DNA of 6,667 nt. Source: Deltaproteobacteria bacterium (lineage in GTDB: Bacteria > UBA10199 > DSSB01). Positions 1 through 5,669 of this stretch are shown one piece after another. The notes beneath the pieces were generated by a model, which was not told the origin of the DNA, did not search any database, and saw only the letters and a program-made list of their open reading frames with translations. Position 1 is the stretch's first letter. Each line of letters starts with the position of its first letter. The position numbers and the translations under genes were made by a program. The stretch lies in the NCBI GenBank assembly GCA_020440745.1, contig JAGRNM010000074.1:1-6667 (forward strand), read 5' to 3'.

Positions 1-1432
1 GGTTTATTAAGCTATCTATATAATGTAGATGAGGATCGACCGCCTCACCTACATTTTGTGCTGTTCCTAATTTAATAGTGATTTCACGCTGCACAGCTCG
101 CAAGGCATCAAAATCTACTTGATCACCTTGGCCCCTCAAAATCCTGCCCAAATGAGCCAAATCAAAGTCTCTCCATATTTCAGGATATTTTAAAATACCA
201 AAATGTTGAGTGACTTCGACAAAATAAAGCATACCCTCATGGTTGTCTTGGGCAGCTAAAAAACGAGCAAATCTTTCAAAGATAACGTCGGTCAACTGAT
301 CAGTGAAAGCTAAGGCGGCTTCGGGTTCCAACCCCAGATTTGTGAATAAAAATACTGCCTTTACTTCTGAATGTCGGTTTGTCGTACCACTTATGGGCCC
401 TGCTCGTAAACTCGCTCGAGTCACTAGAGCTGAAAAAGTAGCATCCGGCTCTTGGAGTAATCTATCTAAAAAGAGAATCGCTCGCCTAAGGTCTTCGGGA
501 CTTTGCCTTCCACCTCGTATTCTAATACTAAATTCTTTCACAGGACCTTTGGGCATTGTCCCTAGATTTACTTCCTCAGCTGTACCCACCCTGGTTGCAT
601 TAGTTCGACTAGCTACTTCAAAAATATCTCCAATACCCAAAGAACCTTTGGGATCTTTGACCGGTGGCATGGTTTCACTAACTTCTAAATAGCCCTGTAA
701 AGTTCCCCTTAATCTTTCTAATTCTAAACGACCTTCTCTCACTAACTCCGCATCGTCGCTGAAGACCTTCGATAAACTCATCCAGTCAAAATCTTGGTAG
801 ATCTCTGGATAACGATGAGCTGATAGTTCTCCTACTAAGTCGGCAAAGACATCGATCATCACTCGATCATACTTAATACTTGGCCTTGCCGTCGCAAGGA
901 CTTCTCTAGGATTTGGACCATCTATAAAATTATAATAGCCATAATCTAACATCCATTCATTAAGCATGATTCCGCTTTTAGGTCTAAAGGACCAACGGTG
1001 TAGAGGAGCGTAAACGTCTTGCCAGTTTGTACCTTGATGGCCTTGGGGATAGGGTCTTATTAGGATTTGGGCTCCCGTTTCTCCATTCCAATGAGCCATA
1101 AGGTCCACTGTGCCAAAATCTTCAAAGACGGGATGTGTAAAATTCCAATATTTAGGAAGATCCGCAGGCAAACCAGAGTCAAAACCAATAAAGCTCCTAA
1201 GATTAAGAACCTGATAAGCACGCACTCCACTATAAGCATCAGCTACAGAACTAGTGTTGTAGGCATCTAAAGCACCCATAGCATCCGTTACAAAGTTTGG
1301 CCCTCTCCATAGATTATTCAAAGAAGCTTCTGCATTATCCGAGTCTAGGGAAATACTGGCGCCTGCTTCTTCTGGAGCCTGTCCAATTTGGATTTCTCGG
1401 GGTTTATCAGTTGCAGATGGTGTGGAGGACAT
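1..1432 (-). CDS. Large uncharacterised protein, N-terminal 477 codons (C-terminus off window)
   Basis: One open frame runs from an ATG at 1432 to the left edge without a stop, so the gene is intact here but its 3' end is missing. The start is supported by AAGGAG five bases upstream. The N-terminus (MSSTPSATDKPREIQIGQ) is polar and I see no signal peptide or membrane helix, so a cytoplasmic protein is likely. The sequence is rich in Asp/Glu and aromatic residues. Residues 208-224 (YPEIYQDFDWMSLSKVF) recur as 416-432 (YPEIWRDFDLAHLGRIL), and each copy is followed by an L..LR..Q helix-like stretch, which suggests two related helical modules. Between them, about residues 298-345 contain FSIRIRGGRQSPEDLRRAI, which looks like a beta-strand followed by helices. 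I recognise no enzyme motif or family and assign no function. It is transcribed away from the pirin gene and is probably the first gene of its unit. Confidence 0.85.
   Translation of the reverse strand, partial: MSSTPSATDKPREIQIGQAPEEAGASISLDSDNAEASLNNLWRGPNFVTDAMGALDAYNTSSVADAYSGVRAYQVLNLRSFIGFDSGLPADLPKYWNFTHPVFEDFGTVDLMAHWNGETGAQILIRPYPQGHQGTNWQDVYAPLHRWSFRPKSGIMLNEWMLDYGYYNFIDGPNPREVLATARPSIKYDRVMIDVFADLVGELSAHRYPEIYQDFDWMSLSKVFSDDAELVREGRLELERLRGTLQGYLEVSETMPPVKDPKGSLGIGDIFEVASRTNATRVGTAEEVNLGTMPKGPVKEFSIRIRGGRQSPEDLRRAILFLDRLLQEPDATFSALVTRASLRAGPISGTTNRHSEVKAVFLFTNLGLEPEAALAFTDQLTDVIFERFARFLAAQDNHEGMLYFVEVTQHFGILKYPEIWRDFDLAHLGRILRGQGDQVDFDALRAVQREITIKLGTAQNVGEAVDPHLHYIDSLIN
22..55 (-). 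repeat. 13-bp-stem hairpin inside the uncharacterised coding sequence
   Basis: Bases 22-34 (AATGTAGATGAGG) and 43-55 (CCTCACCTACATT) are inverted repeats matching at 12 of 13 positions around an 8-base loop. In the minus-strand mRNA the single mismatch becomes a G-U wobble, so all 13 positions can pair. The hairpin begins on a codon boundary and encodes NVGEAVDPHLH. No T-run follows it, so it does not look like a terminator. Confidence 0.7.
137..187 (-). repeat. Second copy of the internal YPEI..DFD protein repeat
   Basis: This stretch encodes residues 416-432 of the uncharacterised protein. It matches residues 208-224 at 8 of 17 positions (Y, P, E, I, D, F, D, L), with conservative changes at most of the others. 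The copies lie exactly 208 residues apart. The DNA is not repeated closely, so this is an old duplication visible at protein level. Confidence 0.55.
761..811 (-). repeat. First copy of the internal YPEI..DFD protein repeat
   Basis: This stretch encodes residues 208-224 of the uncharacterised protein and is the partner of the copy at 137-187. A helical stretch precedes it (residues 190-204, VMIDVFADLVGEL), loosely similar to VIFERFARFLAA before the second copy. The second unit has about 15-20 additional residues between that helix and the YPEI motif. Confidence 0.5.
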
Positions 1433-1437
1433 GTCTT

Positions 1438-1443
1438 CTCCTT
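1438..1443 (-). promoter_or_regulatory. Ribosome binding site of the uncharacterised gene
   Basis: The minus strand reads AAGGAG, then five bases, then ATG at 1432. This near-consensus Shine-Dalgarno sequence decides the start codon of the left-hand gene. Confidence 0.8.
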
Positions 1444-1461
1444 AAGCTTGATCATTAAAGT

Positions 1462-1467
1462 ATTATA
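1462..1467 (-). promoter_or_regulatory. Candidate -10 box for the uncharacterised gene
   Basis: The minus strand has a perfect TATAAT here, 30 bases upstream of the ATG, which would give a leader of roughly 20-25 bases containing the AAGGAG. No good -35 lies 16-18 bases upstream: the bases there read like ATTCAA or AATTCA. The region is AT-rich, so chance occurrence is possible. Confidence 0.35.
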
Positions 1468-1553
1468 AAAGTTTAGAAAGAAATTGAATTAAAGTTGCTT
1501 AAAGCTAAGAAGTGAATTAATTTTTAATTATATATTTCAATCACTTACAGTAA

Positions 1554-1568
1554 TTGTTTTAAAAACAA
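1554..1568. repeat. 15-bp palindrome in the divergent intergenic region
   Basis: TTGTTTT and AAAACAA flank a single central A, a perfect 7+7 inverted repeat about 100 bases before the pirin start. Its left arm could also serve as a weak -35 (TTGTTT), with a poor -10 (TATGTA at 1577-1582) 17 bases on. It could be an operator for a divergently acting regulator, but AT-rich DNA makes such palindromes by chance. No other strong promoter for pirin is visible in 1444-1660. Confidence 0.3.
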
Positions 1569-1660
1569 ATACGGTGTATGTAAGAAAAATCGAACCTTTT
1601 AAGAAAAAGTTGCTCAAAATTTTAATAAGTTCCATCAATAAACAAGTATTGAATTAAAAT

Positions 1661-1667
1661 AAGGAGG
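1661..1667 (+). promoter_or_regulatory. Ribosome binding site of the pirin gene
   Basis: AAGGAGG lies four bases before the ATG at 1672. It is a consensus Shine-Dalgarno sequence and fixes the pirin start. Confidence 0.85.
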
Positions 1668-1671
1668 CTCC

Positions 1672-2370
1672 ATGCACATCCACCGACCCAGCCAAGAACG
1701 TGGTCACCTTAACTTTGGTTGGCTAGACACTTATCATAGCTTTAGCTTTGGTGATTACCACGATCCCCAATGGGTTCACTTTCGTTCTTTAAGAGTCATT
1801 AATGAAGATTACATTGAGCCCAATCAAGGCTTTCCTACTCACTCCCATCAAGACATGGAGATTATTACCTATGTTTTAGAAGGAGAACTCTCCCACAAAG
1901 ACAGTATGGGCAATGGCTCCAAGATCCCAGCAGGAGAATTTCAATACATGAGCGCTGGCACCGGAGTGACTCACAGCGAATACAGCCACCCAAAGAGTAA
2001 AACCCATCTTTTACAAATCTGGATCTTCCCCGACCAAAAGGACTACACTCCCCGCTACCAACAATGCCAAATAGACTCCGCAGAAAAACTCAACCAACTC
2101 TGCCAAGTCATTGGTCCCGATGGCTCGGGTAAACCGATTGAAATTCACCAAGACACCAAGCTCTTTAATAGCGTCTTAGAAGAAGGTAAAAATTTAACTT
2201 ACCCTATTCAAAAAGACCGTCACCTCTGGCTGCAACTAATTCGTGGAGAACTCGCCTGCGGAGAAACTCAACTAAAAGCAGGCGATGGACTAGGCTTAAG
2301 TGAGGAAGAAAAACTAGAAGTCAAAAGCCTAAAAGGGGAAGCCGAATTTTTGCTTTTTGATTTGTCTTAA
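1672..2370 (+). CDS. Pirin family protein (YhhW-type bicupin, quercetin 2,3-dioxygenase-like)
   Basis: This is a 232-residue pirin, almost the same length as E. coli YhhW (about 231). Pirins are cytoplasmic bicupin metalloproteins, and YhhW-type members can oxidise quercetin in vitro through a cupin-bound metal; the physiological substrate is generally unknown. The first cupin holds the signature THSHQDMEIITYVLEGE (56-72) and MSAGTGVTHSEY (93-104). The four expected ligands, His57, His59, His101 and Glu103, sit at the same numbers as in YhhW, so the metal site looks intact. Residues from about 140 to 232 form the second, metal-free cupin. AAGGAGG just upstream fixes the start. The gene stands alone: the next 361 bases hold only a toxin-gene relic, and the upstream gene is divergent. 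The family call is secure; the in vivo reaction is not. Confidence 0.95.
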   Translation: MHIHRPSQERGHLNFGWLDTYHSFSFGDYHDPQWVHFRSLRVINEDYIEPNQGFPTHSHQDMEIITYVLEGELSHKDSMGNGSKIPAGEFQYMSAGTGVTHSEYSHPKSKTHLLQIWIFPDQKDYTPRYQQCQIDSAEKLNQLCQVIGPDGSGKPIEIHQDTKLFNSVLEEGKNLTYPIQKDRHLWLQLIRGELACGETQLKAGDGLGLSEEEKLEVKSLKGEAEFLLFDLS

Positions 2371-2634
2371 AAGCTATCATTAAGCTAGTCCGGCTGCTTA
2401 GGTACTAAGCGTCAAACTATCTTAAGAAAGTTTCCGTCTTTTAAAAAAATCCCCTATCGGAAATTAAAAGAGGTTTTAAGATTTGTAGAAAAAGAAAACT
2501 TGTATGCAAAAGGGCTTTCTTGGATTGATATTAATTTATTTTTTTCCGCGATTTACTGCCATCTTAAACTATGGACCCTGGATCACAAACTACTAAAATT
2601 TGCTAAATTATTTAAAATTAATTTTAAAAATTAA
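2371..2634 (+). pseudogene. Decayed VapC-type PIN-domain toxin gene (C-terminal half only)
   Basis: An open frame from 2389 to the TAA at 2632-2634 gives 81 residues with no methionine. It reads like the C-terminal half of a VapC ribonuclease: GTKRQTILRKFPSF, then LKEVLRFVEKENLYAKGLSW, then IDINLFFSAIYCHLKLWTLD, then a basic tail. The WID and TLD aspartates (residues 47 and 65 of this frame) match the third and fourth acidic PIN positions. Upstream, 2373-2390 in another frame reads AIIKLV, resembling the (V)IGEL(A/V) strand with Glu changed to Lys, and one extra base near 2391 would join the two. The N-terminal strand with the first Asp (typically VDTS), the start codon and any vapB antitoxin are absent. 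The relic abuts the pirin stop. It is non-functional as a toxin as far as the sequence shows. Confidence 0.72.
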
Positions 2635-2650
2635 AAATGACAAATAATCC

Positions 2651-2674
2651 TAAAAGCTTCCCAGAAGACTTTTA
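2651..2674 (+). terminator. Possible terminator hairpin
   Basis: TAAAAGCTTC (2651-2660) pairs with GAAGACTTTTA (2664-2674) through a CCA loop, giving a 10-bp stem with one bulged A. The right arm ends in four Ts. It lies 17 bases after the VapC relic and could end transcription from pirin, but the stem is AT-rich and the T-run is short and part of the stem. Confidence 0.35.
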
Positions 2675-2731
2675 ATACACCAGTATGAGCGCCAAGCTGA
2701 TTCATCGCTAATATAAACACCCAGTCATTAC

Positions 2732-3349
2732 ATGAAAAAACTCTACGAAAAATACCTTCTTCCTCTATTAATGGATTATGCTTTAAAAGATCCACGCCTA
2801 GAGAAATACCGCAAAGACTTAGTAAAAAGCGCCAAGGGTAAGGTGTTGGAAATTGGCTTAGGTACCGGGCTTAACCTAAGCCACTACCCTAAACATATCC
2901 AAGAAATTACTTCCTTAGAAAACAACTCCGGCATGAAACCCAAAGCCTTAGAACACCTTAGCCAAAGCCACTTAAAACTCCACTGGTATACTGGACAAAG
3001 TGAAAAAATGCCTTTTAACGATCAAAGTTTTGATACGGTCGTCAGCAGTTTCACCCTTTGCTCCTTAAAAAATATTCAAGCAAGTCTAAAAGAAATCCAC
3101 CGCGTTTTAAAAGAAGAAGGACGTTTTTTGTTTTTAGAACACGGACTCAGTCATGATCCCCAAGTGGCCAAGTGGCAAAGACGTTTGAATCCTCTTCAAC
3201 AAAGTCTAGGCGGGGGTTGTCAATTGACCCGTAATATGGGAGAAATACTCAATCAAGCTGGATTTAGCTTTGAAAAGTTAAGTCACTTTGATTACCCCCA
3301 TTGGCCTAAAATTTGGGGAAGCTTTTATCAAGGTGTCGCAAAAAAATAA
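2732..3349 (+). CDS. Class I SAM-dependent methyltransferase, METTL7 (TMT1)-like
   Basis: This 205-residue protein has a Rossmann-fold methyltransferase core. Motif I is VLEIGLGTGLNLSHYP (38-53); the acidic residue after strand 2 is Glu63; MPFNDQSFDTVVSSFTLCSL (93-112) covers motifs II/III; and RVLKEEGRFLFLEHG (124-138) follows. The TLCSLKN, FLEHG and GCQLTR (162-167) elements match my memory of animal METTL7A/B (thiol methyltransferases) better than of UbiE or generic Methyltransf_11 proteins. The bacterial substrate is unknown. It lacks the hydrophobic N-terminal anchor of the animal proteins, so it is probably cytosolic. An in-frame TAA six codons upstream confines the start to this ATG. 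No Shine-Dalgarno sequence precedes it, and TATAAA at 2712-2717 is only a weak -10 candidate. It is the first gene of a four-gene same-strand cluster. Confidence 0.9.
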   Translation: MKKLYEKYLLPLLMDYALKDPRLEKYRKDLVKSAKGKVLEIGLGTGLNLSHYPKHIQEITSLENNSGMKPKALEHLSQSHLKLHWYTGQSEKMPFNDQSFDTVVSSFTLCSLKNIQASLKEIHRVLKEEGRFLFLEHGLSHDPQVAKWQRRLNPLQQSLGGGCQLTRNMGEILNQAGFSFEKLSHFDYPHWPKIWGSFYQGVAKK

Positions 3350-3370
3350 TTTTAAGTTTCTCTTTAAGCC

Positions 3371-4018
3371 ATGAAAAATTTTTTAAAAATTTTATTTAGC
3401 ATTTTAATACTTATCCCTACCTTAGCTTGTGGTATTTTTAATAACGATCAAAATGACGTCAATCAAGTGACCCAAGGACTAGCTCTTACCGGCAAAACAT
3501 TTGTCGATTTTTTTGAAGACAATTTAGATAGCTGCCAAGACTTAGTAGAAGTCTTTAATGCCCTAGAAGCTACTACTAAGCCTTGTGATAATGATGGAAA
3601 TTTTGTCCTTAATAAAACTCTAGAAAGTTTTTCTTGTCAGTCCGACTCTCCTCTTCAAGCCCAAATGGAACTTGTCCTCACTCAAAATAATTGCAAAGAT
3701 CAACAAACCAATCTCACTAGTACCGGCAGGATCGAAATCGTATTAGAATTTAGTTCTTCCGGAAATTTTGCCATCTTGAAGAGCGATGGTCTTTTAAGCC
3801 AAGGCAAGTTATTTGTCTTTGAACTGCCCGTTAGAGTAGATTTTGCTACCAACAGTCTTTCTTGTTCTGAGGCGGGAGACTTACAAATTATAGAAAACCC
3901 CTCCCTTAATGAAGGCATAGAAAAAGCCGAAGACTTAGACTTACAAATTGATGAAGATCCCAATAGCATCCTACGCACTTGCTCTATACGCTCAGACTGT
4001 GAGAAGTGTTTGTTTTAA
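3371..4018 (+). CDS. Putative Cys-rich lipoprotein, function unknown
   Basis: The 215-residue product starts with a short basic n-region (MKNFLK), a hydrophobic stretch (7-16) and TLAC (17-20), so it is exported. The lipobox is imperfect, with Thr rather than Leu/Val/Ile at -3. Cys20 is the likely lipidated residue, though plain signal peptidase I cleavage is possible. The mature part has eight further cysteines (55, 72, 89, 108, 165, 204, 210, 213), an even number that could form disulfides in the periplasm or at the surface, three of them clustered in the last 12 residues. It is rich in Asp, Glu, Asn and Gln, with beta-like segments at 97-104, 120-127 and 146-158. I recognise no domain. An in-frame TAA two codons upstream fixes the start; no clear Shine-Dalgarno is present. 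It lies 21 bases after the methyltransferase and 21 before the yqaA-like gene. Confidence 0.82.
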   Translation: MKNFLKILFSILILIPTLACGIFNNDQNDVNQVTQGLALTGKTFVDFFEDNLDSCQDLVEVFNALEATTKPCDNDGNFVLNKTLESFSCQSDSPLQAQMELVLTQNNCKDQQTNLTSTGRIEIVLEFSSSGNFAILKSDGLLSQGKLFVFELPVRVDFATNSLSCSEAGDLQIIENPSLNEGIEKAEDLDLQIDEDPNSILRTCSIRSDCEKCLF

Positions 4019-4039
4019 AACCTAACTTATCAACTAACT

Positions 4040-4615
4040 ATGATCGAAACCTTAACCGCCTGGACTGTTGCTTGGTCCCTCCATCCTTTAGCTCCTTGGG
4101 CTCTATTTTTAATTGCCTTAGCGGAGAGTTCTTTTTTTCCTATCCCCCCCGATATCGTTTTAATTCCCATGGCCTTATCTAATGCCTCTTCAGCTTTCTT
4201 TTATGCAGGGATTTGTACTTTAGGATCTGTTTTAGGCGCTACCATCGGCTTTATCATCGGCGCTAAGGGAGGCAGACCTTTAATTAAAAAATTTTTTAAA
4301 GAAGAACAATTATCTAAAGTAGAAAAACTTTTTCAAGACTACGGAGGCTGGGCAGTCGGTATGGCGGCTTTTACTCCTATTCCCTTTAAAGTCTTTACCT
4401 TAAGTGCTGGGGCTTTTCGTGCCAAGTTTAGACCTTTTTTAATTTCTTCTACCTTAGGCAGAGGCGCTCGTTTTTTTATGATTAGTCTTTTGATTTTTCT
4501 TTGGGGAGAACAAGCTAAAGGCTGGATTCAAGAAAACTTTGCTGTCTTAAGTATTATTTTGGCTCTTCTATTAATTATTAGCGTGATTATTTTTAGACGT
4601 TTTCAAAGGCTATAA
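4040..4615 (+). CDS. YqaA/DedA-family (VTT domain) inner-membrane protein
   Basis: This 191-residue polytopic protein has hydrophobic segments at about 17-28, 35-58, 58-76, 104-124, 133-157 and 167-187. The DedA/VTT signatures are present: LAESSFFPIPPDIVLIP (27-43) with Glu29 in the re-entrant loop, GSVLGATIGFIIGAKGG (62-78), FTPIPFKVFTLSAGAF (111-126) and GRGARFF (140-146) with the two arginines typical of the second half. DedA-family proteins act in membrane lipid (undecaprenyl-phosphate or phospholipid) translocation and proton-dependent membrane homeostasis. The FTPIP...AGA motif and short length fit the YqaA subfamily, whose own substrate is unknown. No Shine-Dalgarno sequence is visible before the ATG. 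The lipoprotein stop codon lies in the same frame eight codons upstream, so the start cannot be much earlier. The next gene begins three bases after its stop, implying co-transcription. Confidence 0.9.
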   Translation: MIETLTAWTVAWSLHPLAPWALFLIALAESSFFPIPPDIVLIPMALSNASSAFFYAGICTLGSVLGATIGFIIGAKGGRPLIKKFFKEEQLSKVEKLFQDYGGWAVGMAAFTPIPFKVFTLSAGAFRAKFRPFLISSTLGRGARFFMISLLIFLWGEQAKGWIQENFAVLSIILALLLIISVIIFRRFQRL

Positions 4616-4618
4616 AAA

Positions 4619-5074
4619 ATGAAAAAGCTTAAAGATTCTCGCAGCTATCACTACCAGCTAGATCAAGAGGGCCAACTTTGGATTAGTGGAAGCCAACTCA
4701 AAGACGCCGCTACTTTAAAATTTTTTTTAAAAAATTTAGAAAAAGTAAAAGACAAAACTTATCAAGTCCACTGCATGGGAGAGCTTAATTTAATCCAGGT
4801 AGAAGACGTACCCTATGTAGTCCAAGACCTACAGTTTAAAGAGGACCAGGTTGAATTAGTTTTTGCTGGAAATTATAAAGAGTTCTTAGATCCCTCTACC
4901 TTATGGGTAGGAAAAGATCATGTCCTCTATTGCAAAGTAAGAAAAAGCCAAATGGAAGCTAGATTTAACCGTAAGTCTTATCTAGAACTCACACAAAAAG
5001 TAATCGAGCATTTAGGTAAATACTACTTTGAGTGGCAAGATAAGCTTTTCGAAATAGTCTTTAAACATCCTTAA
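4619..5074 (+). CDS. UPF0598/DUF4505-like protein, function unknown
   Basis: The 151-residue soluble protein has no signal peptide or membrane segment. Its pattern resembles UPF0598 (DUF4505, human C8orf82) as I remember it: RSYHYQLDQEGQL (8-20) against R.Y.YYVDHQGQLF; FFLKNL (35-40) against FF.RL; the strand YQVHCMGELNLIQVEDVPYVV (48-68) against LCG...N.L.CED.PVVF; then FLDPSTL (89-95), LYCKVR (103-108) and RFNRKSYLEL (115-124); and YYFEWQDKLFEI (135-146) against the HWQGR C-terminal strand. The family is uncharacterised in bacteria and eukaryotes, so no reaction can be given. The ATG is three bases after the yqaA-like stop, and AAGG lies nine bases upstream. Its 3' end overlaps the end of recR by four bases. 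The family assignment rests on remembered patterns, not an alignment. Confidence 0.82.
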   Translation: MKKLKDSRSYHYQLDQEGQLWISGSQLKDAATLKFFLKNLEKVKDKTYQVHCMGELNLIQVEDVPYVVQDLQFKEDQVELVFAGNYKEFLDPSTLWVGKDHVLYCKVRKSQMEARFNRKSYLELTQKVIEHLGKYYFEWQDKLFEIVFKHP

Positions 5075-5661
5075 AGTGATCTTCTATCCTCTAAGGCTTT
5101 TCTTAGAGTCAAAGGATCCAAGTACTCAATTCCACTACCCACTGGCATACCAGAAGCCAAACGACTGACTTTAAAAGAAAGAGGTGTCAAAAGCTTGCTT
5201 AAATAAAGGGCTGTAGCCTCTCCTTCTACATTAGGATTAGTGCCTAAGATGATTTCTTGAATCTCACTTTGTTCTAGGCGTTTGAGAAGCTCATTAAGTT
5301 TAAGATCCTCTGGCCCCACTCCCTCTAGGGGACTTAAGACTCCGTGCAAAATATGATAGAGACCAAAGTAACTACCACTTTTTTCAATCGCCCGCATATC
5401 TTGAGGGCTTTGAACCACTAAAAGCAATCGCCTATCTCGCCTAGGATTGCGACAAAGCTCACAAGGACTAGTAGCACTTAGGTCCTGACAAAGCTCACAA
5501 AACTTTAAACTACCATGAAGAGAAGACAAAGCATGGGAAAAGGTCTTAGCAAAACCAGGATCCTTTTTAAGGATATAAAAAGCCAAGCGAGAAGCGGTTT
5601 TTTCTCCAATACCAGGAAGCTGACTAAGACAATGAATCACTTGATCCAGTGGAGAAGCCAT
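5071..5661 (-). CDS. recR: Recombination mediator protein RecR
   Basis: RecR works with RecO (and RecF) to load RecA on SSB-coated single-stranded DNA at gaps. The 196 residues match the usual length (about 200) and domain order: a helix-hairpin-helix with LPGIGEKTASRLAFYIL (15-31), a C4 zinc finger with Cys55, 58, 67 and 70, a Toprim domain from LLLVVQSPQD (79-88) through GLYHILHGVLSPLEGVGPEDL (100-120) to ILGTNPNVEGEATALYL (138-154), and the C-terminal SRLASGMPVGSGIEYLD (166-182). One oddity is Gln84 where most RecR proteins have Glu (VVE). The start ATG is eight bases after the ebfC stop, with AAGGG (5667-5671) overlapping that stop as ribosome binding site. It is the last gene of the dnaX-ebfC-recR unit and has no evident terminator before the converging gene. 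Confidence 0.98.
   Translation of the reverse strand: MASPLDQVIHCLSQLPGIGEKTASRLAFYILKKDPGFAKTFSHALSSLHGSLKFCELCQDLSATSPCELCRNPRRDRRLLLVVQSPQDMRAIEKSGSYFGLYHILHGVLSPLEGVGPEDLKLNELLKRLEQSEIQEIILGTNPNVEGEATALYLSKLLTPLSFKVSRLASGMPVGSGIEYLDPLTLRKALEDRRSL
5089..5108. repeat. 7-bp hairpin just inside the 3' end of recR
   Basis: CTCTAAG (5089-5095) and CTTAGAG (5102-5108) are perfect inverted repeats around a six-base loop. It lies 15 bases after the stop of the converging plus-strand gene and within the last codons of recR. Neither strand has a T-run after it, so it is at best a weak roadblock or 3' end protector, not a classical terminator. Confidence 0.3.
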
Positions 5662-5669
5662 AAAAACCC

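Noticed and set aside
295..304. ACTGATCAGT palindrome
   Set aside because: A single 10-bp palindrome inside a coding sequence, with no second copy or regulatory context.
303..692. Plus-strand open frame of 129 codons
   Set aside because: It lies wholly antisense to the long minus-strand gene, has no ribosome binding site and reads as a low-information, basic sequence. It is a shadow frame.
1067..1270. Plus-strand open frame of 67 codons
   Set aside because: Antisense to the same minus-strand gene, without a ribosome binding site or recognisable domain.
2396..2410. GCTTAG-GTA-CTAAGC hairpin as a pirin terminator
   Set aside because: The stem is perfect but only 6 bp, is not followed by a T-run and lies within the VapC relic sequence.
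2431..2463. TTTCCG...CGGAAA inverted repeat
   Set aside because: Six-base arms separated by 21 bases with no further structure; expected by chance.
3700..3978. Minus-strand open frame of 92 codons
   Set aside because: Antisense to the lipoprotein-like gene, whose signal peptide and operon spacing make the plus strand the real one.
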